Shown piece by piece: positions 40,646 through 48,378 of a DNA stretch of 49,473 nucleotides (position 1 is its first letter; each line of letters begins with the position of its first letter). Origin of the DNA: a virus; the IMG/VR virus record IMGVR_UViG_3300030090_002183, positions 12,630-62,102 of that record; one strand, 5' to 3'. The notes below the pieces were generated by a model that searched no databases, was not told the origin of the DNA, and saw only the letters and a list, made by a program, of their open reading frames with translations. A program made the position numbers and the translations under genes.

Positions 40646-40777
40646 AGCTCCTGTCAGCTCCTGTACAGCTCCTTCAAATGAACCGGCATCTATCTCGCAA
40701 ATAGGCAAATTGACAAATAGGCAAATTTATTTTTAAGCAAATAGGCAAATTTAGGTTTGACATATAAACGCAAATAG
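40646..40777. repeat. Iteron cluster in the divergent early region
   Basis: Three copies of AGCTCCTG-type repeats at 40646-40674 with about ten-base period, then three nearly identical copies of CAAATAGGCAAATT (40697-40711, 40714-40728, 40737-40752) and a half copy (40770-40777). The cluster lies between diverging transcription units and overlaps the rightward promoter. Iterons in this setting bind an initiator or repressor, so this is the best origin or operator candidate of unit B. Confidence 0.65.
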
Positions 40778-40786
40778 TTTTACATA
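40757..40786 (+). promoter_or_regulatory. Rightward early promoter of unit B
   Basis: TTGACA at 40757-40762, 18-base spacer, TACATA at 40781-40786; the last half-iteron lies inside the spacer, so iteron-binding protein could regulate it. The strong AGGAGG at 40806-40810 follows. Confidence 0.55.
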
Positions 40787-40816
40787 TCCCAGGATAAAAA
40801 CAAAAGGAGGTGTAAA

Positions 40817-41143
40817 ATAAAAAGAAAAACAAAAGCTGAAGTTGAAAGAGATAACATTTGGTCCCGTAAAATTAAAAACAAAAACAAAGAAAGATGGCCT
40901 ATTGTTTTTGATTTTTTAGTTTTAAACGAGCAAGAAAAAATAAAGGTAGCTTGTATTGTTTGGTGGGATTGTTATAAGGCCCAGGAAGAATATGATTGGA
41001 CCTTTGTGAAATCAAAAGTACATGAGTACAAGTTTGATGAGAGTGAAGTCAATCATAGTAATGTTGAAAAAGCATTATGTCAAATTGGTTATCCAAAAGA
41101 GATAGCAAAACATAGAGCAATAATAAAGAGAGGTAGATTATAA
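40817..41143 (+). CDS. Conserved early protein with an apparent ATA start
   Basis: 108 codons in frame with homology to the product of 5006-5350 (VACIVWWDCYKAQEEYDWT, VKSKVHEY and GYPKEIAKHRA). At ideal distance from the strong AAAGGAGG stands ATA, not ATG, GTG or TTG, and there is no alternative start before the conserved part. Either ATA is used, or an A/G sequencing or assembly error replaced ATG. The stop overlaps the next start as TAATG, which supports real coding. Confidence 0.65.
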   Translation: MKRKTKAEVERDNIWSRKIKNKNKERWPIVFDFLVLNEQEKIKVACIVWWDCYKAQEEYDWTFVKSKVHEYKFDESEVNHSNVEKALCQIGYPKEIAKHRAIIKRGRL

Positions 41144-41370
41144 TGGCAATAGAAATTAGTTATATTGAAGAAGAAGGTATGTATAACATAAGTGGTTTGA
41201 AATATTCTGTTGAAGAAGCAGAAAGCATTGCACATTTTATTGAAGCAACAGAATTTGATAAGTATGTGAAAAAAAATCCTACGTATTTGGATCAAATGTT
41301 TCAGCTTCATTTAGATGATGATGATTTCTTATCGATAAGACCACCTAATTCAAATGGGAGGAATAAATAA
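41143..41370 (+). CDS. Hypothetical early protein
   Basis: 75 acidic residues beginning MAIEISYIEEEGMYNISGLK. Beta-hairpin-like N-terminus and acidic helix. Coupled by TAATG to the previous and next genes. No family recognised. Confidence 0.6.
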   Translation: MAIEISYIEEEGMYNISGLKYSVEEAESIAHFIEATEFDKYVKKNPTYLDQMFQLHLDDDDFLSIRPPNSNGRNK

Positions 41371-41759
41371 TGATGATAATTAATTTAGCTGGCATTCAAA
41401 GTATTGACTACAAGTTTCCTATTGAAAAAAATATGGATGTTGAAGTCTTACATGATGTTGATAACAAGTATCAAACCAATGAAGAAAAAGCATTGGTTGT
41501 TAAACACGAAAACTTTATACTTGGTTATCTTCCACGGCCATCTACATTGAAAGCATGGATGGAAGATGCCAGGAAGATTGGCAATCATCAAAAATATGAT
41601 TACAACAAGGATAGATTTATAGCTACTACATATGTTAGAGATCAAATTGAATGTGATTTGTTTAGAAATGATATGCCAGTAACAGGAAAGATATATCGTG
41701 TAGGATATTCTGATAATGGAGATGTGCAAAGCATCTCTTGTAGTTTTGATTATATGTAG
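41370..41759 (+). CDS. Stand-alone HIRAN-like protein
   Basis: 129 residues. INLAGIQSIDYKFP, then DNKYQTNEEKALVVK and FILGYLPRPST follow the HIRAN order (start strand, N-x-x-x-N-E/A-V-V, then GY-P), but with changes at several usual positions. In the first unit the HIRAN domain is the front part of a nuclease (6174-7118) at the same place in gene order. Presumed DNA-end or fork binding. Confidence is moderate because the match is by eye. Confidence 0.5.
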   Translation: MMIINLAGIQSIDYKFPIEKNMDVEVLHDVDNKYQTNEEKALVVKHENFILGYLPRPSTLKAWMEDARKIGNHQKYDYNKDRFIATTYVRDQIECDLFRNDMPVTGKIYRVGYSDNGDVQSISCSFDYM

Positions 41760-41769
41760 AGGAGGTATC

Positions 41770-42000
41770 ATGCCAAAATTAAAAAGAAAAGTAATGGTGA
41801 AAGCTATTGTTCCATCAAGACAAAGTGTTTCACAAGATTGGGTTGAGGAGTTAGGAGATAGAATACAATATGTTGGACAAGAATATATGTCCGTCTCAGA
41901 TGCAGCTAGAGAGTTGAAAGTAGGTCGAACGCATATACTTGCTAACTTATCTGGTAAAGTGCCTCATGTAAGAGGCTTTGTATTTAAGAGGTGTCCATGA
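41770..42000 (+). CDS. Small DNA-binding protein with NUMOD1-like helix-turn-helix
   Basis: 76 residues from ATG 41770 (GAGGAGGTATC upstream). YMSVSDAARELKVGRTHILA, then NLSGK, then RGFVFKR follows the NUMOD1 pattern known from homing endonuclease tails, here as a stand-alone module after a basic N-terminus. It could be a regulator or a remnant of a homing enzyme. It overlaps the next gene by four bases. Confidence 0.6.
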   Translation: MPKLKRKVMVKAIVPSRQSVSQDWVEELGDRIQYVGQEYMSVSDAARELKVGRTHILANLSGKVPHVRGFVFKRCP

Positions 42001-42599
42001 AAGAAGCACACGCATTTATTGTAAAGGATGCTGTTGAGTTTGGTCTTGATAAGGCCATTCTCTTACAGCATATTCGTTTTTGGATTAATCAGAATGATGG
42101 GAAGAAGACACATACACATGATGGTAAAGTATGGATGTATCAATCTGCTTCTGATATGACCAAGCATTATCCTTATTGGTCTAGGCAAAAGATTAGTAGA
42201 TTACTAAGAGATATGGAGGATGATGGATTAATTATATCTGGTAACTTTAACAAGTTAGGTTATGATCAAACTAAATGGTACACCATCCAATGTTCAGAAT
42301 TAAACAATCGAAGTTTTGAAATTGAGCAGCCTATACCATATACTAAACAAGATACTAAAACAGATATATTGTTTGATGAATGTTGGGCTATGTATGGTAG
42401 AAAAGGTAATAAGAAAACTGCTATTAGATATTGGAAAAAATATTCTGAAGAAGATAAGTTAAAGATTCAATCAAAGATTATTCCTTATATTAGTAGCAGA
42501 GAATACACATATCGTAAAGATTTCCAAGGATGGATTAATCCTACATATAGAATGTGGGAAGACCAAATAGAAGAAAAAGAAAAGAGGATTAGTATATGA
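41997..42599 (+). CDS. Replisome-organiser-like protein, unit B
   Basis: 200 residues from ATG 41997 (ATGA overlap). AHAFIVKDAVEFGLDKAILL, HIRFW and SRQKISRLLRDMEDDG form the winged-helix part; SREYTYRKDFQGWINP and W-E-D-Q-I the conserved end. It matches the 7118-7732 product over its whole length, with the linker most diverged. Expected to guide the helicase to the origin. Confidence 0.75.
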   Translation: MKEAHAFIVKDAVEFGLDKAILLQHIRFWINQNDGKKTHTHDGKVWMYQSASDMTKHYPYWSRQKISRLLRDMEDDGLIISGNFNKLGYDQTKWYTIQCSELNNRSFEIEQPIPYTKQDTKTDILFDECWAMYGRKGNKKTAIRYWKKYSEEDKLKIQSKIIPYISSREYTYRKDFQGWINPTYRMWEDQIEEKEKRISI

Positions 42600-42829
42600 T
42601 TGAAAGCTTTGAAGATCGTGAGATGAGAGAAAAAGAGATTCAAGAGAATCTCGATAAACAAGAAGGTGAGTGGCGAGTGTTAGAAAAAGCTGCTGATCCT
42701 GATTTTTTATCTGGACCAATAGCAGATGATTTTCCCATACGAGTGTATGATGAAAACTGTAAATGTATTTATGATTCAAGAAAGGATGGTGACTATGGAA
42801 AATGGAAAGCCTCATTGCCAGGAGAGTGA
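42596..42829 (+). CDS. Hypothetical protein between loader and helicase
   Basis: 77 acidic residues, helical N-terminus (FEDREMREKEIQENLDKQEG). It has no counterpart in the first unit, where loader and helicase genes are directly coupled. It overlaps the helicase start by 35 bases. Confidence 0.6.
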   Translation: MIESFEDREMREKEIQENLDKQEGEWRVLEKAADPDFLSGPIADDFPIRVYDENCKCIYDSRKDGDYGKWKASLPGE

Positions 42830-44066
42830 GAAAGGAGTGCTAGGGTCAATGCTTCTTGATCCACAAAGAGTTATTCCTAAAATGCAATTATCTGATAGTG
42901 ATTTCTATGTAGTTAGACATCAGTTATTATATCAAGTATTGAAAAAAATGTACGTTAATAATGAAGTCATAGATTCGTTAACAATTAGAAATTATTTAAG
43001 TGATAAAAAATTATTGGATGATATTAATGAAGAGTATTTATTAGAACTTCAAGATAGTGCCATTATATCTAGCCATTCAGAAGCATACGAAAGTAGAGTA
43101 AAAGAGCTGTCTGAATTAAGATTTCAGTCAGATGTTATGGAGACTGGAATACGTATGATTAATGATGGAAAGAGTTGTACTGATTTTATTATGAGTAGTT
43201 TAATTAGAAAGAGTACCGATAATAAACAACAGTCTATTTATAAATTAGGTCAAGAATGGATTGATAAAGTAGCTTCTGGTAATACAGGCCATCTAAATTG
43301 GTGGTGTGCTGAATGGGATTCTTATTTAACTAAATTAAGTAGTGAGGTTTGTATTGTTCATGCACCACGCTCAACTGGTAAGACTGCTTGGTTATTACAA
43401 TATATATGTTACTTACATCAACAAGGATTAAAGTGTAGCTTTGCATCTATTGAAATGATTAAGCAAGAATTACTACCAAGATTGATAGCACATCTAGGTC
43501 AGATAAATACATATACTATGCGTACTAGAGGGTTTATTAAAGAACATGAAAGACAAGCTTCATTAAAAGCTAATGAAAAACTACGGGACCTAAATTTAAA
43601 TGTACGGGATGGTAGTATGAATATATTTCAATTACGTTCATGGGCATTAACTGAAAAAAAGAAAGGTGCTGATGCTATATTTATAGACAATCTTTTGTGT
43701 ATTAATGATGGTGGTAAAAGTTATGTAAATAGAACGGCTATGTATGATTATTTTATACAACAGATTATTGATCTTCGTAATGACATCAAGATACCTATAT
43801 TTTTACTTGCTCATCCTAATGCTGATCATGGTGTATCTTATAGTAAGAACATTGAAAACTTGTGTGATATAATTATTTATTTACACAACGTGCCATCAGA
43901 GGGTATAGATGTTGATGGTAGAACAATAATGCCAAGGAGTGATATTCCAGGAGATACAGTTTGTTGTAGATTCCAGAAGAATAGACAAGGTAGATCACCA
44001 TGTGCATTGTTATCTTTAGATAAACAAACACAAACATTTAAACATTTAAGTTGGGAGATAGAATGA
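42795..44066 (+). CDS. DnaB-like replicative helicase, unit B
   Basis: 423 residues from ATG 42795, chosen because the homologous region (SEKGVLGSMLLDP) begins about ten residues later, as in the first unit. Walker A APRSTGKT near residue 190, Walker B DAIFIDNLLCINDGG near 293, LLAHPNADHG later. Clearly homologous to the 7729-8988 product yet well diverged. The following methyltransferase gene overlaps it by four bases. Confidence 0.9.
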   Translation: MENGKPHCQESEKGVLGSMLLDPQRVIPKMQLSDSDFYVVRHQLLYQVLKKMYVNNEVIDSLTIRNYLSDKKLLDDINEEYLLELQDSAIISSHSEAYESRVKELSELRFQSDVMETGIRMINDGKSCTDFIMSSLIRKSTDNKQQSIYKLGQEWIDKVASGNTGHLNWWCAEWDSYLTKLSSEVCIVHAPRSTGKTAWLLQYICYLHQQGLKCSFASIEMIKQELLPRLIAHLGQINTYTMRTRGFIKEHERQASLKANEKLRDLNLNVRDGSMNIFQLRSWALTEKKKGADAIFIDNLLCINDGGKSYVNRTAMYDYFIQQIIDLRNDIKIPIFLLAHPNADHGVSYSKNIENLCDIIIYLHNVPSEGIDVDGRTIMPRSDIPGDTVCCRFQKNRQGRSPCALLSLDKQTQTFKHLSWEIE

Positions 44067-45016
44067 ATCAATTATTTAATTTTGTTACAGATGATTTAGA
44101 TATTTTAGTGGGAGATTGTTTAGAAACTTTAAAAAGTTTACCAGATAATCACATCAATTGCTGTGTTACTTCTCCTCCATATTATAATTTAAGAAACTAT
44201 GATAATGATAATCAGATTGGTTTAGAATCTTCTCCAGAAGAATATGTAAATAATCTTGTTAAAGTATTTAGAGAAGTTAAAAGAGTTTTAAAAGATGATG
44301 GTACATTATGGTTAAATCTTGGAGATAGTTATGCTTCAAGACAATCAGCTAGAGATAGAGTAAGTGGTTATTCTGATAAGCAATCTACTAACAAAGGAAA
44401 ACTTGGTGGAAAACAAGATATACCTTTAGGATTAAAACAAAAAGATTTAATTGGAATCCCCTGGAGAGTTGCTTTTGCTTTACAGCAAGATGGTTGGTAT
44501 TTAAGACAAGATATTATCTGGCATAAACCTAATCCAATGCCAGAGTCTGTAAAAGATAGATGTACTAAATCACATGAGTATATATTTTTATTAAGCAAGT
44601 CTCCTAAATATTATTATGATTACAAAGCTATCAGAGAAGATAGTATTAATCCAAAAGAAACGGCCAGAAGAATGAAGTTACCTGTAATGACTGGAAGTAA
44701 ACATGAGTCTGGAGGCTTCTCAAAGAATGGTGCAAAACATACTCCTGGAATAAAACCATTTGATGGTAAGAAAAATAAAAGGTCTGTATGGACAGTAAAT
44801 GTAAAGTCATACAGAGAAGCACACTTTGCAACATATCCTCCTAAGTTAATAAAACCTTGTATATTAGCTGGTTGTCCAGAAGGAGGTGTTGTTCTTGATC
44901 CATTTGCTGGTGCTGGAACAACAGGTTTAGTTGCATTAAGTAATAAAAGAAAGGCAATACTTTGCGAGTTAAATAAAGACTACGTTGAAATAATAAAACG
45001 TAGGTTGTTAGATTGA
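44063..45016 (+). CDS. DNA methyltransferase, N4-cytosine/N6-adenine type
   Basis: 317 residues from ATG 44063. TSPPYYNLRNYD at residues 36-47 is catalytic motif IV, and LDPFAGAGTTGLVAL near 278 is the SAM-binding motif I; the order IV before I marks the beta class. SPPY is commonest in N4-cytosine enzymes, though N6-adenine cannot be excluded. The target-recognition region lies between. No restriction partner is adjacent, so it is an orphan enzyme, perhaps protecting phage DNA. It is absent from the first unit. Confidence 0.88.
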   Translation: MNQLFNFVTDDLDILVGDCLETLKSLPDNHINCCVTSPPYYNLRNYDNDNQIGLESSPEEYVNNLVKVFREVKRVLKDDGTLWLNLGDSYASRQSARDRVSGYSDKQSTNKGKLGGKQDIPLGLKQKDLIGIPWRVAFALQQDGWYLRQDIIWHKPNPMPESVKDRCTKSHEYIFLLSKSPKYYYDYKAIREDSINPKETARRMKLPVMTGSKHESGGFSKNGAKHTPGIKPFDGKKNKRSVWTVNVKSYREAHFATYPPKLIKPCILAGCPEGGVVLDPFAGAGTTGLVALSNKRKAILCELNKDYVEIIKRRLLD

Positions 45017-45040
45017 CAGTAAAGTATTTTTTGTTAAAAT
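45013..45040 (+). promoter_or_regulatory. Promoter before the unit-B SSB operon
   Basis: TTGACA (45013-45018), 16-base spacer, TAAAAT (45035-45040). The -35 overlaps the last codon and stop of the methyltransferase. It matches in position the promoter at 9007-9035. Confidence 0.65.
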
Positions 45041-45067
45041 TAACTCTTAAATATAAAGGAGAATTAA

Positions 45068-45715
45068 ATGAGTCTATCAGAAGAATATATCAAACCAGCA
45101 GATACTAATCCAATTAGTGCCTATGCTAGATGGAAAGGGTCTAAAGGTTTGTGGGAAATATATTCCAGAAAGACTGGTGAAACTGTATTAACAGACAAGT
45201 TAGATTTTGTTGTATTAGATCAACTTAATTCTGTTAGAGGTTTTACTAGATCAAAAGGATTATATTCCTGTGCTGAAGTTAGAGATATTCATGCTCAGCC
45301 TATGAGTGTATATCTAACAGAAAATGGTAAATCAACTTTGTTTAAAGAAGGTGTATATAGTGACATCAAAGCAGAGTTAAAAGAAAAAGGTATTAAGTTT
45401 CAAAAAGTTGTTTATGCTATGGCTAACAGCGACCATGAAAATTCTACACTAAATGATGGTATCGTTAAGTTAGAATTACAAGGTGCAGCTATGTCTGCTT
45501 GGTTTGATGCTGGACCAATGGATGGTCAAAGAATTGAAATGGAAGATTCTATTTTCCAGGAAGGTGCAATTAGTTATTATATTCCTAAATTTATATGCAC
45601 AAAAGCAACTGAAAATATGTTGGAGAAAGCTAAAGAAAAAGATATTGCTCTTCAACAGTATTTGAAAAACTTCCAAAAAGAGGAGGAGGAATCTCAAGAA
45701 GAGATACCTTTCTAA
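45068..45715 (+). CDS. SSB-like protein, unit B
   Basis: 215 residues. The body (SAYARWKGSKGLWEIYSRKT, then FVVLDQLNSVRGF, FQKVVYAMANSD) is unlike the first-unit SSB-like protein, but the tail is similar in kind: FQKEEEESQEEIPF, acidic and ending in I-P-F. Position after a conserved promoter and before the NinG-like gene supports single-strand binding. The same role appears to be filled by two unrelated or strongly diverged proteins in the two units. Confidence 0.65.
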   Translation: MSLSEEYIKPADTNPISAYARWKGSKGLWEIYSRKTGETVLTDKLDFVVLDQLNSVRGFTRSKGLYSCAEVRDIHAQPMSVYLTENGKSTLFKEGVYSDIKAELKEKGIKFQKVVYAMANSDHENSTLNDGIVKLELQGAAMSAWFDAGPMDGQRIEMEDSIFQEGAISYYIPKFICTKATENMLEKAKEKDIALQQYLKNFQKEEEESQEEIPF

Positions 45716-45716
45716 T

Positions 45717-46169
45717 ATGACCAAGAAGAGAAAGCGATCCATTAAATCTGCTAAACAAGGTGCTTGGGTTGCTTTCTCTAAATATATTCGCTTGCGAGAT
45801 TCTCTTGCAACAACTGGTACAGCTGATCAATGTGTTTGTATTACTTGTAAAGAAACTGTACCTACTAAATACTATCCAGGATTTAACTGTTTACAAGCTG
45901 GCCATTCTATAGCTGGAAGATCAAAGAATATTTTATTTGATGAAGATTTAGTATATGGACAATGTGCTGCTTGTAATTGTATACATGGTGGTAGGCTTTC
46001 AGAGTTTGCTATTATTATGATAGATAAGTTTGGTAAAGAATGGTTTGAAGAAAAATGTTTTATATCTAGAAAGCCATCAGAAACCAGGTGGTCTATACAA
46101 GAGTTAGATGAAATCAAACATAAATATAAAAATAAATATGAGGAGTTACTATGTACAACAAAGACATGA
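45717..46169 (+). CDS. NinG/Rap-like recombination endonuclease
   Basis: 150 residues. GAWVAFSKYIRLRDS, CVCITCKETV, LQAGHSIAGR and YGQCAACNCIHGGRLSEFAI follow the lambda NinG (Rap) pattern, with two zinc-like cysteine pairs and the AGH histidine. Rap enzymes cut recombination intermediates. It begins one base after the SSB-like stop. Confidence 0.8.
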   Translation: MTKKRKRSIKSAKQGAWVAFSKYIRLRDSLATTGTADQCVCITCKETVPTKYYPGFNCLQAGHSIAGRSKNILFDEDLVYGQCAACNCIHGGRLSEFAIIMIDKFGKEWFEEKCFISRKPSETRWSIQELDEIKHKYKNKYEELLCTTKT

Positions 46170-46249
46170 TGTATTATGTGTTAGTAATTACGTTAGCTAC
46201 AATATTATTTGTTGGATTAATGGAGATGATAAATGGCATACAGTATTAA
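46151..46249 (+). CDS. Membrane micropeptide, unit B
   Basis: 32 residues with a single helix (MYYVLVITLATILFVGLMEM). TILF..LME is shared with the micropeptide at 10488-10574, also right after the HNH/NinG-type gene. It overlaps both neighbours (19 and 17 bases) and carries the ribosome binding site (ATGGAG) of the next gene. Confidence 0.55.
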   Translation: MYNKDMMYYVLVITLATILFVGLMEMINGIQY

Positions 46250-47054
46250 AAAAGCTAAAGAAATATATGATAGTGTAGTTGATATTGGTATTGCAGAAAC
46301 ATCTCAAAAATATGGCATATCAGCAGAGTCAGTTAAGCGAGCTGTACGAGAGCTAAAGTTAAAACAAAATATGCCTAGTCCAATAGAGCAATGTGTTTTG
46401 AATGGAGGTAAAAAAGTGCTTTGTGTAGGGGACCTACATTGTCCATTTGATTTAGATGGATACTTAGATTTTATTATTGATGTATACCAGAAACACGTTT
46501 GTGATACAGTTGTTTTTATAGGTGATGTTATAGATAATCATTATAGTTCTTATCACGAATCTGATCCAGATGGATTAGGTGGTAGAGAAGAATTAGAATG
46601 TGCTATAGAAAGATTAGCACCATACTATAAAGCATTCCCTGATGCGTATGTAACTATCGGTAATCACGATAGAATTATTATGAGAAAGTCTATGTCCTCA
46701 AGTGTCCCCAGGAGATGGATTAAATCATATGCTGAAGTATTAGAAACTCCAGGATGGATATTTACAGATGAAGTATCTATTGATAAAGTAATGTATATTC
46801 ATGGAGAAGTAGGTAACGCCAGAATAAAATCAATAAATGAAATGTGTTCAGTAGTACAAGGACATAGACATACAGAGATATTTACTCATTGGACCTTTGG
46901 TAGAAATAGATCAGTCTTTGGATGTCAAGTAGGCTGTGGAATAGACTTTGAAAGCTATGCCATGGGGTATGCAAAAAGAGGAAAGAAACCAGCTATAGGT
47001 TGTGCTGTTATATTAGATGGTACAACTTGTATAAATGAGGTTATGCCATTATGA
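46233..47054 (+). CDS. Calcineurin-like metallophosphoesterase with N-terminal HTH
   Basis: 273 residues. Residues about 20-45 form a helix-turn-helix (TSQKYGISAESVKRAVRELK). The phosphoesterase motifs follow in order: GDLHCPF near 65, GDVIDN near 96, GNHD near 142, YIHGE near 188 and GHRHTE near 210, all metal ligands present. Phage enzymes of this type act on nucleic acids, nucleotides or phosphoproteins; the HTH suggests DNA. It sits where the first unit has the dNTP diphosphohydrolase and second nuclease. Confidence 0.85.
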   Translation: MAYSIKKAKEIYDSVVDIGIAETSQKYGISAESVKRAVRELKLKQNMPSPIEQCVLNGGKKVLCVGDLHCPFDLDGYLDFIIDVYQKHVCDTVVFIGDVIDNHYSSYHESDPDGLGGREELECAIERLAPYYKAFPDAYVTIGNHDRIIMRKSMSSSVPRRWIKSYAEVLETPGWIFTDEVSIDKVMYIHGEVGNARIKSINEMCSVVQGHRHTEIFTHWTFGRNRSVFGCQVGCGIDFESYAMGYAKRGKKPAIGCAVILDGTTCINEVMPL

Positions 47055-47245
47055 TTAAAATAACTATAGAAGATGAAACAGAAGTAACAGGTGTTAAAAG
47101 AAAACACAGCTGGACATTAGAAGATGCAGTCCATGATTTTGAAACTGTGTTAAATAAACACTTTGGTACTGAAGTTGAAGTATCTGTTAAAGCTAAACAA
47201 AAAGCTACTATTGAAGTACCTGTACAAGAAGCAGAAGGTATGTAA
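47051..47245 (+). CDS. Conserved 64-residue protein before the riboswitch, unit B
   Basis: Near-identical ends to the product of 11321-11515 (MIKITIEDETE and KQKATIEVPVQEAEGM) and the same length; the middle differs (VTGVKRKHSWTLEDAVHDFE). ATGA overlap with the phosphoesterase gene. Because its upstream neighbours differ between the units, its link to the riboswitch module rather than to the recombination genes is notable. Confidence 0.8.
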   Translation: MIKITIEDETEVTGVKRKHSWTLEDAVHDFETVLNKHFGTEVEVSVKAKQKATIEVPVQEAEGM

Positions 47246-47251
47246 TAAAGC

Positions 47252-47280
47252 TTGACAGGATATATGACTAAATGTAAATC
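47252..47280 (+). promoter_or_regulatory. Promoter of the unit-B riboswitch transcript
   Basis: TTGACA at 47252-47257, preceded by AAGC. The -10 is less clear; TAAATC (47275-47280) has 17-base spacing. The riboswitch starts 13 bases later. Confidence 0.5.
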
Positions 47281-47292
47281 TATGTTATAACT

Positions 47293-47340
47293 CGTTCATC
47301 CCACAAGGGACGGAAGTAGTAGATAGTCTACGAAGGAACG
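47293..47340 (+). ncRNA. Glutamine riboswitch, unit B copy
   Basis: Same core as 11713-11760: CGTTC (47293-47297) with GAACG (47336-47340), P2 TCCC (47299-47302) with GGGA (47307-47310), CGGAAGTAG, P3 GTAGA (47319-47323) with TCTAC (47327-47331), then GAAGGAACGC. Both arms differ from the first copy with pairing kept, so covariation supports the three-way junction fold of the glutamine aptamer. The peptide start is 18 bases downstream. Confidence 0.88.
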
Positions 47341-47358
47341 CTAACATGGGAGAGTATC

Positions 47359-47415
47359 ATGGAAGTTATCCTTACATATCGAGGAGTAGCATACAAAAAA
47401 ATCCTAAAGAGGTAG
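47359..47415 (+). CDS. 18-residue riboswitch-controlled peptide, unit B copy
   Basis: Encodes exactly the same peptide as 11780-11836 with only synonymous codon differences. Another ATG at 47346 is out of frame. Stop overlaps the convergent gene at 47404-47562 by 12 bases, as in the first copy. Confidence 0.75.
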   Translation: MEVILTYRGVAYKKILKR

Positions 47416-47562
47416 TATGCGAATATGCCCTACTTCGGTAGGGTTTATTTTTATACCGATCTGCTGACTAGCTTGGCGTATCATCTCATCCCTATCAAAC
47501 CCTTTTACTTCTACTACTGCTTCTTTCCCTGATTCCTTGTGAACAATACGATACATAGACAT
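47404..47562 (-). CDS. Conserved 52-residue protein, unit B copy
   Basis: Begins MSMYRIVHKESGKEA and ends TEVGHIRILPL, as in 11825-11983; about eight conservative differences in the middle. AAGGGAGTT upstream. The hairpin with UUCG loop lies inside its 3' end, so two strands share this constrained segment. Confidence 0.75.
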   Translation of the reverse strand: MSMYRIVHKESGKEAVVEVKGFDRDEMIRQASQQIGIKINPTEVGHIRILPL

Positions 47563-47596
47563 AACTCCCTTGTGATTTAAATGTGAATAAAAAAAT

Positions 47597-47632
47597 GTGA
47601 CTTGAGAGTTTTACTGTTGAGTCACGCAACAG
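47597..47632 (-). ncRNA. Conserved H-type pseudoknot, unit B copy
   Basis: Minus strand stem 1 CTGTTG (47632-47627) with CAACAG (47619-47614), fully Watson-Crick; stem 2 GTGACT (47625-47620) with AGTCAC (47602-47597). Linkers have the same lengths as in 12018-12053. The T-rich run after stem 2 is conserved too. Confidence 0.6.
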
Positions 47633-47690
47633 AGAAAGGTACAATGAATACCCTAGGTTACTCTCTAACTATTGAGGTAATAAAACTTAA

Positions 47691-48122
47691 CTATTTAGTA
47701 ACTTTAGCAGCACCTGTTCCAAACAGAAATGAAATAACACTCATTACAGACACTTGAAAATATGGAGGTAATGCTAAACCATTTACTGTAATTACTTTAG
47801 TACCTCCTCCATATTCAATCAAGCCTAAAAATGATTTAGATTCATTTTCTTCAATAATGCTAACAGGTATGTCTGGAAAGAAAGCTATTAAATATAAACC
47901 AACAAAAGCAACTATTAATATTACCATTGCTGCAAACTTACGAAGAAAAGGATTAGACCTTTTAGCTGCTGCGTCTGCTGATTTAGTATGAGCTTCTTGT
48001 CTTTGTATAGCTATCTTCATTAGCTCTTGTTGATTAGCTGTCTTTTGTGCTTGCATCTTCATAATGAAACCACCAAGACCAGATGCTAAACTAACAAATA
48101 CTTCCATGGGTAATCCAAACAT
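47691..48122 (-). CDS. Holin-like membrane protein, unit B
   Basis: 143 residues, same layout as 12097-12483: short hydrophobic N-terminus (GLGGFIMKM), polar KSADAAAKRSNPFLRK linker, then membrane helices AAMVILIVAFVGLYLIAFF and FQVSVMSVISFLFG. About 20 extra residues between the helices. Starts in TAATG overlap with the previous small gene. Confidence 0.6.
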   Translation of the reverse strand: MFGLPMEVFVSLASGLGGFIMKMQAQKTANQQELMKIAIQRQEAHTKSADAAAKRSNPFLRKFAAMVILIVAFVGLYLIAFFPDIPVSIIEENESKSFLGLIEYGGGTKVITVNGLALPPYFQVSVMSVISFLFGTGAAKVTK

Positions 48123-48256
48123 TATGCCATACCTTTCTTTTTAGTAAACTTACGTTTCTTTTTAAGTTTTGCAAAGTCAACAGCTTCAATCTTATTAGGA
48201 TCACCAGCTACTTTAGCTATCTTCATTTGTTTTGATGAATATTTTTTTCCTGGCAT
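48122..48256 (-). CDS. Small basic protein (44 residues), unit B
   Basis: MPGKKYSSKQMKIAKVAGDP at the start, FTKKKGMA at the end; homologue of 12483-12611. Confidence 0.7.
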   Translation of the reverse strand: MPGKKYSSKQMKIAKVAGDPNKIEAVDFAKLKKKRKFTKKKGMA

Positions 48257-48257
48257 A

Positions 48258-48368
48258 TTAATATCCTTTCATCATTTTAACTTTTTTACCAGACTTTTTA
48301 GCTTCTTTCTTAGCAGCAGCCATGCCTGATTTTGTATACTTGAATTTCTTTTTTCCTACTTTTGGCAT
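48258..48368 (-). CDS. Small basic protein (36 residues), unit B
   Basis: MPKVGKKKFKYTKSGMAAAK followed by a Lys-rich end and MMKGY, preceded by AGGAGGGCATT. It takes the place of the 32- and 55-residue basic proteins of the first unit (12611-12876). Confidence 0.6.
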   Translation of the reverse strand: MPKVGKKKFKYTKSGMAAAKKEAKKSGKKVKMMKGY

Positions 48369-48378
48369 AATGCCCTCC

